Origin: Melioribacter roseus
Lineage (GTDB): Bacteria; Bacteroidota; Ignavibacteria; Ignavibacteriales; Melioribacteraceae
Assembly: GCA_020722085.1 (NCBI GenBank)
Contig: DYLN01000009.1
Coordinates: 1-50,919, forward strand
Direction of reading: 5' to 3'
Length of the DNA stretch: 50,919 nt
Below the pieces are notes generated by a model, which had not been told where the DNA came from, ran no database searches, and saw only the letters and a program-made list of their open reading frames with translations. The translations under genes were made by a program, and so were the position numbers. Below are positions 17,488-26,055 of the stretch, in pieces (within the stretch, counting starts at the first letter, position 1; the number at the start of each line of letters is the position of its first letter).

Positions 17488-18537
17488 TTATTGAACGATC
17501 TCAATTTTAGAACCGACGGTTAAATTATTTTGACCGCTGACGATTACATTGTCACCTTCTTTTAATCCTTGCAGAACCTGTACTCGTGTTCCGGTTTCCT
17601 GACCAAGAATTAATTTTACAAGTTTTGCATTATCTCCATCAACAACATAAACTTCCGCATCTTTAACACTTCCCAGCAGAGCTTCTCTCGGAATTGTCAG
17701 CACATCGCTCTTTATGTTATTGTTAAAACTAACGCGGGCAAACATGCCGGCTTTCAGTTCATGATTTTTTTCATTTATGATTGAAACTTCTACTGGATAG
17801 GTGTGTGCGTCATCTCCTTTAGCACTGATGGTTTCTATTCTTCCTTTAAAAGTTATACCGGGATAAACATCGGTAGTCACTTTAACCTCATCGCCGGTTT
17901 TTAATTTAAATACATCTTCTTCGGCAACATTAACTTTTACTTTCACTTTGGAAATATCTACTACATTTGCAACAACGCTGTTATTCTGCACCATTACACC
18001 GAGGTCAGCGTACCTTGCAGTAACATATCCCGAAATAGGGGTGGTAATTTTTGTATCGTTGTACTGTTTATTTGCTATGATGTACTGTGCTTCGGCATTT
18101 GCTTTTGCAAGTTTAGCGGCATCAAGCTGGGAATCGGAAGCGGATTTCTGGCTGTGAAGTTCAAGAAACCGTTCATAATCTTTTTTTGCTTTTTCATAAG
18201 CTGCTTCCGCACTCATCAAAGCAGCTTTTTTCAGTTCATCATTTATTTGAAAAAGAATGGAGCCGGCAGGTTTATAGTCGCCGACTTTTACAAAAACACC
18301 GGTAACTTTTCCTTGTGTTTCGGAGACGATATTCACATCGTTATTAGCAGCCACAGTACCCACAAGAGAAAATTCTTCCGACAAATTTCTTTTACTAACT
18401 TTTTCAACGGAAACATAGTTTACATCCGATATTCTGGGCACTGATTTAGCTTGAATTTGCGTCCTGTTATTTATTAATACTGCTGTTATAGCTGCCAGCA
18501 ATATTAAAGGAATCAATAAATATTTTAGCGTTTTCAT
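17488..18537 (-). CDS. RND periplasmic adaptor (membrane fusion protein)
   Basis: This 349-residue adaptor links the RND permease to the TolC channel. It has an N-terminal signal/anchor helix (LKYLLIPLILLAAITAVLI), a biotinyl-lipoyl half (VNIVSETQGKVTGVFVKVGD), an alpha-helical hairpin (about 105-165, rich in A, K and Q), the second lipoyl half (ITTPISGYVTARYADLGVMV) and C-terminal beta-barrel and membrane-proximal domains. Start 18537 gives a normal signal anchor; an in-frame ATG at 18618 would overlap the TolC gene by 50 bases. Confidence 0.95.
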   Translation of the reverse strand: MKTLKYLLIPLILLAAITAVLINNRTQIQAKSVPRISDVNYVSVEKVSKRNLSEEFSLVGTVAANNDVNIVSETQGKVTGVFVKVGDYKPAGSILFQINDELKKAALMSAEAAYEKAKKDYERFLELHSQKSASDSQLDAAKLAKANAEAQYIIANKQYNDTKITTPISGYVTARYADLGVMVQNNSVVANVVDISKVKVKVNVAEEDVFKLKTGDEVKVTTDVYPGITFKGRIETISAKGDDAHTYPVEVSIINEKNHELKAGMFARVSFNNNIKSDVLTIPREALLGSVKDAEVYVVDGDNAKLVKLILGQETGTRVQVLQGLKEGDNVIVSGQNNLTVGSKIEIVQ

Positions 18538-18568
18538 TTTCTTTTCCCCTTTTATAATTATAATTTTT

Positions 18569-19888
18569 TTATTTCCCGATCGATTTTTCCAGACGAGCCT
18601 TTGCAATTTCATAATCAACTATTGAAGTAGTAAAGTTTGTTCTGGCAACAAGAAGTGCAACCTCGGCATCGATTGCGTCGGAGCTTAATACGAGTCCGGA
18701 TTTAAATCTTTCCGAAGTAACCCTCATATTTTCCTGCGCCTGCCTAACGCTTAACTCCGCCAGTTCTATTTTTTGTTTTGCAAGATTTAGTGTCAAATAA
18801 TTTTGAGTCACTTCAAGAACAATTTGATCTTTGGTGCTGCCTAATAAATCCTTGCTTTGCGAAAGCAATGCCTCTGCAGCATCCGATTGATGTTTGGTTG
18901 TCATCCAATCCCAGATATTTACACTAAAATTAACTCCCAGATCCCACGTTCCGCTGAATTTGTTCTGCGAAGGAAATATTCTCTGGTTTGGTTTGCTGTA
19001 ATAGTAATTCGCCGCCAAACTAATTTGAGGATACCATCCGGATTGAGCAGCGGTTAAATTGTACTCACCGGACTCAACTCTATATTTCGCGGCTTTAATT
19101 TCCGGTCTGTTTTGCAGAGCAGCATTTATCAACTCTCTCATGTTTTCCATCTTGTTGTCTTCGTATTCGGTTCCGGATGTAATATTGATTTGAGTATTAA
19201 GCGGAATACTCAAAACATTGTTTAGGGATACTGTTGCAAGCTGAATATTATTATTTGCATCAAGCTGTTTTAACTGTGCATCGGATAATTGAACCTGAAG
19301 TTTAAGTACGTCATTTTCCGTAAACATTCCGACCTTTAGCAGATTATTTGCATCATTCAGATGGGCTTTAATCTGTTCCACATTTTCATCAACTGCTTTT
19401 TTTAACTCTATGGCTTTGTAAAGATTCCAGTAGGCATTTTTTATATTAAAAACCAATTCGCTTTTATTACGGTTATATTCTTCACTTGCTGCTTCGTAAT
19501 TTTTTTCAGCTATCCGGCTGTTGTTTAAAAGTCGAAACCCTGTAAACAGAGGCTGGGAAAGAGTTAATATTGAAGTATAATTATCGAGAATAGACGGAGA
19601 AATTTCATAGACTCCAAAAGGAGTAGAGATACTATACGGTTCAACAAAACTAAGCCTTCTATAAGCTGCTGTTAATTTTAAGGATGGAAGCAATGCTGCA
19701 TCGGCTTGGCCGGATTGTGCTTCAGCAGCTTTTACATTCATTAACGATGCATGCAAAGTTTTGCTGTTCTTTAGTCCAATATCAATTGCCTGCTCAATCG
19801 AAAGTTTAAGCGTATCCTGAGCCGGCAAAACTTGATTGGTAATTATAACTGCCGTGACAGTAAAAAATATTTTCTTCATTAAGCCCAT
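18569..19888 (-). CDS. TolC-family outer membrane efflux protein
   Basis: This 439-residue protein has a signal peptide (MKKIFFTVTAVIITNQVLPA) and two outer membrane efflux (OEP) repeats: the first from LSIEQAIDIGLKNSKTL to about 215, the second from about 235 (LINAALQNRPEIKAAKYRVE) to the end. It forms the outer-membrane exit duct for the adjacent RND pump. ATG 19888 has GGGGA eight bases upstream; 19903 and 19879 are alternative starts. The adaptor gene follows after 31 bases. Confidence 0.93.
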   Translation of the reverse strand: MGLMKKIFFTVTAVIITNQVLPAQDTLKLSIEQAIDIGLKNSKTLHASLMNVKAAEAQSGQADAALLPSLKLTAAYRRLSFVEPYSISTPFGVYEISPSILDNYTSILTLSQPLFTGFRLLNNSRIAEKNYEAASEEYNRNKSELVFNIKNAYWNLYKAIELKKAVDENVEQIKAHLNDANNLLKVGMFTENDVLKLQVQLSDAQLKQLDANNNIQLATVSLNNVLSIPLNTQINITSGTEYEDNKMENMRELINAALQNRPEIKAAKYRVESGEYNLTAAQSGWYPQISLAANYYYSKPNQRIFPSQNKFSGTWDLGVNFSVNIWDWMTTKHQSDAAEALLSQSKDLLGSTKDQIVLEVTQNYLTLNLAKQKIELAELSVRQAQENMRVTSERFKSGLVLSSDAIDAEVALLVARTNFTTSIVDYEIAKARLEKSIGK

Positions 19889-19909
19889 ATTAGAATTCCC
19901 CATGTATGC

Positions 19910-20305
19910 TTAGCAATTTTTTTGTGATTCATTCTTATTTAGTGATTTAAGAAATAAAAAAATCTTATCGAATTCTTTCGTTTTATCGAAGAAAAAATTA
20001 GACCCGATTCTTTCACATATTTTTTTAAATACAGAACAAACATTATTTGTTAGCATTATGACGATTACATTCTTATAATGTTTCCTAACATAGTGCAGAA
20101 ATTCCATCCCATTTCCGTCAGGAAGCTGGATATCAAGTATTAAAATATCGGGCAAAGTTGTTTTAATTAAATTGTAACTTTCGGATAAATTCTTGGCATC
20201 CCAGATAATATCGAACCCTTTAATGCTTTTAATTTTCTCAATAAGTCTTTCGCGAATCAGTTTAGAGTCGTCTATTACTGCTATTTTGTAGCTGTTATGT
20301 TCCAA
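19910..20305 (-). CDS. Stand-alone receiver-domain response regulator
   Basis: This receiver (CheY-like) protein has about 131 residues and no output domain. The acidic pair is D12/D13 (VIDDSK), the phospho-acceptor is D58 (LILDIQLPDGNG), with T86 and K108 as switch residues. No in-frame ATG precedes the domain. TTG at 20305 has AGGAAGG five bases upstream and is preferred over the TTG at 20365, which has no ribosome site. It lies between the NarL regulator and the TolC gene, so it may fine-tune or relay the kinase signal. Confidence 0.85.
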   Translation of the reverse strand: MEHNSYKIAVIDDSKLIRERLIEKIKSIKGFDIIWDAKNLSESYNLIKTTLPDILILDIQLPDGNGMEFLHYVRKHYKNVIVIMLTNNVCSVFKKICERIGSNFFFDKTKEFDKIFLFLKSLNKNESQKNC

Positions 20306-20310
20306 AAATT

Positions 20311-20317
20311 CCTTCCT
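20311..20317 (-). promoter_or_regulatory. Ribosome binding site fixing a TTG start
   Basis: AGGAAGG on the minus strand lies five bases before the TTG at 20305. It decides the start of the stand-alone receiver protein, which has no suitable ATG. Confidence 0.6.
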
Positions 20318-20361
20318 ATAATAATTTTGAGGTGTAAACTTATTATTGAAACGGAGAGCAC

Positions 20362-20403
20362 ACAATTGGCAAATGGCGAATTGTGTTGTAGTCTATGGAC
20401 TAC
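20362..20403 (-). promoter_or_regulatory. Two adjacent hairpins in the leader of the receiver gene
   Basis: ACAATT and AATTGT pair around 20362-20385, and TTGTAGTC pairs perfectly with GACTACAA over a 4-base loop at about 20384-20403. On the minus strand the T-run comes before the stems, so a terminator is not indicated. The hairpins sit between the NarL regulator stop and the receiver start and could act as a processing or attenuation site. Confidence 0.35.
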
Positions 20404-20412
20404 AAAAAATAA

Positions 20413-21048
20413 TTAATTTTCGAGAAGTCTGTTCTTCAGTGCGTAACGGGCAATTTCAACATCGTTTTTCAACTTTAGTTTTTGAAGAATGCGTTCGCGG
20501 TATGTGCGGACAGTCTTAACACTAATAAAGAGTTCATCCGCAATTTCGTTAACATTTTTCCCGGAAGCAATCATTCTCATCACTTGAAATTCTCTATCGG
20601 ATAATATTTGGTTGGGATCATCTGAAACATTTGAATCCAAACTTGAAACAATTTTTTCTGCAAGATTGCTGCTTACATATTTGCTTCCAGAATAGACTTT
20701 ACGAATTGCGTTTACAAGTTCTTTAGGGGCAGCCTCTTTATTCATGTAGCCGGATGCGCCGAGTTTCAATGTTCTGACAGCTATCTGCTCTTCAGGGTGC
20801 ACGCTTAAAATTAATACCGGAAGTTTGGGTTTTGCAGCACGAATTTCCTTTAGAACATCCAATCCGTCTCTTCCCGGCATTGCTATGTCTAATACAACAA
20901 CATCCCACTCACCCGTTTTGATCATTTCAATAGTCTCATTTCCATTTAATGCTTCGCCCTGGACAGTCATATCTTCCGCTTTGGAAATAATTTGTTTGAG
21001 TCCTTCACGCACGACGGGATGGTCATCGGCTATTAAAATTTTGATCAT
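20413..21048 (-). CDS. NarL/FixJ-family response regulator
   Basis: This 211-residue DNA-binding regulator has a receiver domain (ADDH 7-10, phospho-acceptor D54 in LDIAMPGRDG, T/S and K switch residues further on) and a C-terminal LuxR-type helix-turn-helix (LSDREFQVMRMIASGKNVNE, then SVKTVRTYRERILQKL). It is the natural partner of the histidine kinase whose gene ends 12 bases upstream. The promoter targets are unknown; the adjacent efflux genes are the best candidate. Confidence 0.95.
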   Translation of the reverse strand: MIKILIADDHPVVREGLKQIISKAEDMTVQGEALNGNETIEMIKTGEWDVVVLDIAMPGRDGLDVLKEIRAAKPKLPVLILSVHPEEQIAVRTLKLGASGYMNKEAAPKELVNAIRKVYSGSKYVSSNLAEKIVSSLDSNVSDDPNQILSDREFQVMRMIASGKNVNEIADELFISVKTVRTYRERILQKLKLKNDVEIARYALKNRLLEN

Positions 21049-21060
21049 AACTTTTTAGAT

Positions 21061-22599
21061 TTATTTATCAAACGGAATCCGAACAGAGACTGTGGTTCCC
21101 TTTCCTTGGATTCCCTTAATTTCCACTTCGCCGCCAAATAAATTTGCTCTTTCGTGCATTCCAATCAGCCCAAAAGAATTCTGCTTTTCAAAATCAAATT
21201 CAGAAATGCCGATTCCGTTATCTTTAATCTCCATAAAGTAATTTGCTTTCTCTTCGGTAAAAGTAATTGTAACAAGCGAAGCTTTAGAATGTTTTGCAAT
21301 ATTGGTTAACGATTCCTGAAGTATTCTGAATACTCCCGTAGTAATTTCGGGAGCAAGTTTAACATTATCTGCAAGCAAAAAACATTCGCATGTAATGCCC
21401 ATTCTCTTTTCAAATTCTTCTGCCTGCCATTCTATAGCAGCAAGCAGTCCGAGACTGTCAAGCACAGAGGGACGCAGCTCACTTGAAATTTTTCTAACAG
21501 CAGACACGGTATCTTCAAGAAGTTTTGAAGTGGAGTCTAACTTTTTAAGAATATCAATGCTGATCTTCCCGCCGACTGTTTCCTCTGCCAATTCTTTCAG
21601 TAAAGAAATATCCATTGCAAGCGCAGTTAAATTTTGTCCGAGTTCATCGTGAATTTCCCGTGCAACTTTAGTTCTTTCTTCCTCCCTAACTTTTTGAAGG
21701 TGAATATTCAAATTTCTCAAGTGTTCACTGTAATTCTTAAGTGAATCTTCATAGAGCTTATTTGCAGTAATATCTCTTATAATAACCTGTGCGGCGGGTT
21801 TTCCTTTTATTTTTATCGGTGCGCCGACAGTTTCAAAATAGCGTATCGAGCCGTCGGGCATTTTAGCTGTCAACATAATCGGTTCTTTTGATACTTCGCC
21901 TTTTTCGCCCAATTGAATTTTTCTCCGGATTTTATCGCGGTACTCAGGTGGAGCTAATTCTACAATATCCATTCCAATCAAACTATTTTCGGGTTGTCCT
22001 ATTAGATTAGACGCTGCTTTATTAGCATACATAATTTTGCCTTTTGAATGAACAATAATTGCTTCCGGAGAAAGTTCAACCAGCGATCTGTATCTTGATT
22101 CACTTTCCCGAAGTTCGTTGTCGTATTTAACCTGCCGGGTAATATCTCTAATGATAACCTGCACTGCTTTGCCGCTGTCGTACGGAACAACTGATGCAAC
22201 TGCCTCGAGGTGAAATTCAGAACCATTTTTTCTTTTACCTTTAATCAAAAGCGGTTCATTTAATCTGTTATTACTGCTTGAATTTATTCTCTCACAAATA
22301 ATATTCTTAAATTTTTTCGGGACAAAACTTAAAAGCTTTTTTCCTATCATTTCATTTTTAGTTTTTAAACCGAATAACTCGGCGGCAGCAAGGTTTGCAT
22401 AAATAATTTTACCATCGACGTGAAGTAATATTGCCTCCGGAGAAAGATTAATTAATTCTTGATACAGTCTGCTGCTCTCATCAAGAGCCTGCTCGAGTTT
22501 TTCCTCTTTTTTCCCCAAGCGGCGCAGCTTACCGTTTTCCTTTTTAAGGAGTTTTATTTCCTTAATCAATTCTTCTTTTGTTTTGCGAATATATTTCAT
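21061..22599 (-). CDS. Soluble PAS-PAS sensor histidine kinase (HisKA_3/NarX type)
   Basis: This 512-residue kinase has an N-terminal coiled coil (1-45), two PAS domains (about 45-155 and 168-278, both ending in VIIRDIT), a HisKA_3 dimerisation domain with the phosphorylated H317 (REIHDELGQN), and a HATPase_c domain (NIAKHSKA, DNGIGI, FGLIGMHERA). No membrane helix is visible, so it senses an internal signal, perhaps redox or a small ligand. It is the first gene of a minus-strand series leading through two regulators to an RND efflux pump. Confidence 0.94.
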   Translation of the reverse strand: MKYIRKTKEELIKEIKLLKKENGKLRRLGKKEEKLEQALDESSRLYQELINLSPEAILLHVDGKIIYANLAAAELFGLKTKNEMIGKKLLSFVPKKFKNIICERINSSSNNRLNEPLLIKGKRKNGSEFHLEAVASVVPYDSGKAVQVIIRDITRQVKYDNELRESESRYRSLVELSPEAIIVHSKGKIMYANKAASNLIGQPENSLIGMDIVELAPPEYRDKIRRKIQLGEKGEVSKEPIMLTAKMPDGSIRYFETVGAPIKIKGKPAAQVIIRDITANKLYEDSLKNYSEHLRNLNIHLQKVREEERTKVAREIHDELGQNLTALAMDISLLKELAEETVGGKISIDILKKLDSTSKLLEDTVSAVRKISSELRPSVLDSLGLLAAIEWQAEEFEKRMGITCECFLLADNVKLAPEITTGVFRILQESLTNIAKHSKASLVTITFTEEKANYFMEIKDNGIGISEFDFEKQNSFGLIGMHERANLFGGEVEIKGIQGKGTTVSVRIPFDK

Positions 22600-22775
22600 A
22601 AATCAATGCATGTAACGATTAATCATGTAGACTTATATATACCGAAAAGAAATTTATGGAACTAAGGAAAATCTCACAACTTAATTAAAATAATGCTAAT
22701 GCTTGCCTTGCCTGTCAATTTTGTTTAAAATCGTTTTTGAATTTTTTATCAAGACAAAACAGAAAGGAATTATGG

Positions 22776-23927
22776 ATGGGAAAAAATACACTGATTTCTC
22801 CCGAAGAGCATTGGCTTCTCTGGGCAGTTTTAATCGCTGTTGCATATTTCGGACTTTGGTCGGAAAAAACAAAATGGGGGTCAAAACTTTCCGCTGCCGT
22901 AGTCTCAATTATCGGAACATTTCTGTTATCGAATTTATCGATTATACCAACTTCTGCTCCTGCTTATGATACGGTCTGGTCATATCTCGTCCCGCTCGCC
23001 ATACCGATGCTCTTATTCAAAGCAAACATCAAAAGAATTATAAACGAGTCGGGACCAACTTTAGTTGCGTACTTTTTAGGTGCGATCGGAACGATCATAG
23101 GAACAATAACCGCATTTGAATTATTGGATTTAGGAAAACACAACTGGCAGCTTGCGGCAATCTTCTCGGCTACTTACATTGGCGGCTCAATGAATTATGT
23201 TGCTGCTTCCGAAGCTGTTCATCTAAACGCTCCTGAAATATTAACTGCCGGTGTCGCTGCAGATAATTTAGTTATGGCTATATACTTTTTAGTTTTGTTT
23301 GCAATTCCTTCCATAAAATTTTTTCAGAAAAAATATAAAACCAAGCACCTTGAAAATGCTGGTAATTCGGCGGATACAGTAATTATCGCAACTAACAACG
23401 ATGCACCGGATTTGATGGACATGGCAAAAGTCTTTACACTGGCTTCGTCAATCTGTGCAATTGGGTTTTTGACTCAAGATATAATTCGAATAAACGGAAG
23501 CGCAATTTTAATTATTACTGCAATAACGGTTTTAATTGCTACTGCCTTTCACAAAAGTGTAAGTAAAATTAACGGCTCAGATCAGATAGGAACTTTTTTA
23601 ATGCAGATTTTTTTTGCTGCCATCGGTGCAAGTGCAAATATAGGAGTAGTGCTATCTTACGGCCCGATACTTTTTGTTTTCGCAGCCATAATTTTATCGG
23701 TTCACCTGCTTTTTATTCTCTTAGCTGGCAGACTGTTAAATCTTGATTTAGCCGAAATCGTAATTGCATCGAATGCAAACATGGGCGGACCAACAACCGC
23801 TGCGGCAATGGCTGTTGGCAGAAAATGGAATGCTTTGGTTCTTCCGGCTATTTTATGCGGTACACTCGGTTATGCAATCGCAACTTTTATTGGTGTTGGA
23901 CTTGGTTTTTGGCTGAAAGGTTTTTAG
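22776..23927 (+). CDS. DUF819-family polytopic membrane protein
   Basis: This 383-residue protein has about ten hydrophobic helices and the DUF819 signatures: LVPLAIPMLLFKANIKRI, SATYIGGSMNYVA and ANMGGPTTAAAMAVGRKW. DUF819 proteins resemble transporters of the sodium/solute type, but no substrate is established. Start 22776 follows AAAGGA by seven bases; an upstream in-frame start at 22737 lacks a ribosome site. It is divergent from the kinase-efflux cluster and has no close downstream partner. Confidence 0.88.
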   Translation: MGKNTLISPEEHWLLWAVLIAVAYFGLWSEKTKWGSKLSAAVVSIIGTFLLSNLSIIPTSAPAYDTVWSYLVPLAIPMLLFKANIKRIINESGPTLVAYFLGAIGTIIGTITAFELLDLGKHNWQLAAIFSATYIGGSMNYVAASEAVHLNAPEILTAGVAADNLVMAIYFLVLFAIPSIKFFQKKYKTKHLENAGNSADTVIIATNNDAPDLMDMAKVFTLASSICAIGFLTQDIIRINGSAILIITAITVLIATAFHKSVSKINGSDQIGTFLMQIFFAAIGASANIGVVLSYGPILFVFAAIILSVHLLFILLAGRLLNLDLAEIVIASNANMGGPTTAAAMAVGRKWNALVLPAILCGTLGYAIATFIGVGLGFWLKGF

Positions 23928-23995
23928 AGTATTGAGTGACAAGTAAAGAATTTAAGTTCATATTAGCGTCAGCTTTTACAGATATTTTTCGCATG

Positions 23996-24022
23996 ACACT
24001 TTGTGTTATTGCCCAAAAGTGT
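23996..24022 (+). promoter_or_regulatory. Inverted repeat upstream of the TPR sensor kinase
   Basis: ACACTTT (23996-24002) pairs with AAAGTGT (24016-24022) over 13 bases, 35 bases before the kinase start. A further GTGT...ACAC arm follows at about 24019-24035. It has the look of an operator, but no regulator is known. Confidence 0.3.
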
Positions 24023-24057
24023 GTTAATTTTACACAAAATTTTATGAGTTCTATTTT

Positions 24058-26022
24058 ATGATACTTCTCCGGTTATCCTTTATTATATTACCTTCACTCG
24101 TCCTTCCTCAATCGAATGTGGATTCTTTGTTAAAAGCAATATCAAACCTGCCTGATACAACAAAAATTAGAGTTCTTACAGATTATTGCTGGGAAAACAG
24201 AAATAAAGAACTGCGTAATGCACTCAAAAGTGCTGAAGAAGCTGTCAAACTCTCGGAAAAAATCGATAATAAAAAATTGAAAGCAAAAGCACTTAACTTA
24301 ATGGAGGTAGTCTACCGCAATCTCGGAGACTATGATAAATCGCTAAGCATTTATAATTCTGCACTCAATACAGCCGAAGCAGCAAAAGACTCCGAACAGA
24401 TCGCTTATTCATACAATAATATTGGCGGCATTTACAGATTGGAAGGAAACAATGTTCTGGCTTTAAATTATATTCTCAAAGCACTAAAATTTTTTGAAAG
24501 GCTAGGAATGAAACCCGGCATTTCCTTTTGTACAATCAACATCGGGCTTATATATGTCAATCAAGAAAACTATATCAAAGCATTAGAATACTTAAATTAT
24601 ACTTTGCGAATCCGAAATGAAATTAACGATAAACAAGGAGGAGCCTTAGCGTTAAACTTAATTGCAGAAGTTTATTATAAAATGCACGAGATGAATACCG
24701 CCTTAAAATATTACCTTGAGGCAGAAAGAGAGTACAAGTCGCTTGACGATAAAAAAGGATTAGCTGCAGTCTGTGGCGGAATAGGCGGTGTTTACTTAAA
24801 GCGGAATGATTTACAAAAAGCACTAGAATACAGACACCGTGCTCTTGATCTTTCTTATAAAATAAATTATCCTGAAGGACAAGTTACCAACCACAACAAT
24901 CTGGCAATGATTTACGCCAGACTCGGTAAAACAAAAGAAGCGGAAGAAAACCTGAGAAAAGCTCAGAAAATAGCTTCCACCTTAAAAGCAGCTTATCTTG
25001 AACTGGACTGTTATAAATTCTGGGCAGATTATAACAAGTTAAAAGGAGATTATAAACGTGCTCTTGACTATACTAACAAATTTTTAACATTGAAAGATTC
25101 TATTGTGAGCAAAGAAAATATTGCACTTGTAAATTCTATGGAAGCAGCATACAACTCCGAAAAAATTGAAAAGGAAAACGCATTGCTTCATAAGGACAAC
25201 GAGCTCAGTAAAAAACAGAAAAACTATTTAATAATAATCGCTTTACTGGTAATAATAATTGCTGTAATCACTTATAATAGATACCGTGTAAACAAAACGG
25301 CAAGCATAAAGTATAGAGAACTAAATGCTGTTAAGGATAAATTCTTTAAAATCATCGCCCACGATCTCAAAGCCCCTTTCAATGCAATACTCGGCAATTC
25401 TGAAATTTTAAAAAAAGATTATTATGAGCTATCAGACCATGAACGCCTTACGATATTAAACGACATTGATACTTCAGCGACGAGAAGTTTTCAGCTTCTG
25501 GAAAATCTTCTTGTCTGGGCACGCTCTCAAACAGGCAGTATCGATTTTAACCCGCATAAAATGTTTTTACTGCCTTTACTTAAAGATGCTTCCTGCATTT
25601 TTGAACCTATGGCAAAAAGCAAAAATATTAATCTGGAAGTTAACTGTCCTGCAGATCTTGAAATTTTAGCAGATGAACAAATGCTTAAAACTGTCATACG
25701 CAATCTACTTTCCAACGGAATAAAATTTACTGAAGAAGGAAAAATCACTATTTCAGCAAACAGGGAAACAGATAATTCTGAGAAAGAAAAACAAATCGTA
25801 AAGGTAATTGTTCAAGATACGGGAATTGGAATTGATGAAACACTGCATTCCAAACTTTTTAAGATTGACCAGTATGTCACAAACTACGGAACGCGTGGAG
25901 AAAAAGGTACAGGACTTGGATTAATCCTTTGCAAAGAATTTATAGAAAAACATAAGGGAAAAATTTGGGTGGAAAGTAAACCCGGTGAAGGAAGTAAATT
26001 TATTTTTACAATTCCTTGTTGA
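24058..26022 (+). CDS. TPR-containing membrane sensor histidine kinase
   Basis: This 654-residue protein has an N-terminal signal sequence, a periplasmic array of six to seven TPR repeats (about 45-340), a transmembrane helix (about 388-408), a HisKA domain with the phospho-acceptor H435 (IIAHDLKAPF) and a HATPase_c domain (NLLSNGIKFT, DTGIGI, GTGLGLILCKEFI). This architecture is common in Bacteroidota. No response regulator follows it directly, so its partner is elsewhere. Translation starts at 24058; an ATG 14 bases upstream meets a stop after five codons. Confidence 0.93.
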   Translation: MILLRLSFIILPSLVLPQSNVDSLLKAISNLPDTTKIRVLTDYCWENRNKELRNALKSAEEAVKLSEKIDNKKLKAKALNLMEVVYRNLGDYDKSLSIYNSALNTAEAAKDSEQIAYSYNNIGGIYRLEGNNVLALNYILKALKFFERLGMKPGISFCTINIGLIYVNQENYIKALEYLNYTLRIRNEINDKQGGALALNLIAEVYYKMHEMNTALKYYLEAEREYKSLDDKKGLAAVCGGIGGVYLKRNDLQKALEYRHRALDLSYKINYPEGQVTNHNNLAMIYARLGKTKEAEENLRKAQKIASTLKAAYLELDCYKFWADYNKLKGDYKRALDYTNKFLTLKDSIVSKENIALVNSMEAAYNSEKIEKENALLHKDNELSKKQKNYLIIIALLVIIIAVITYNRYRVNKTASIKYRELNAVKDKFFKIIAHDLKAPFNAILGNSEILKKDYYELSDHERLTILNDIDTSATRSFQLLENLLVWARSQTGSIDFNPHKMFLLPLLKDASCIFEPMAKSKNINLEVNCPADLEILADEQMLKTVIRNLLSNGIKFTEEGKITISANRETDNSEKEKQIVKVIVQDTGIGIDETLHSKLFKIDQYVTNYGTRGEKGTGLGLILCKEFIEKHKGKIWVESKPGEGSKFIFTIPC

Positions 26023-26055
26023 AACATAAATTTTCTTATTAACGGCGGAGGTTTT

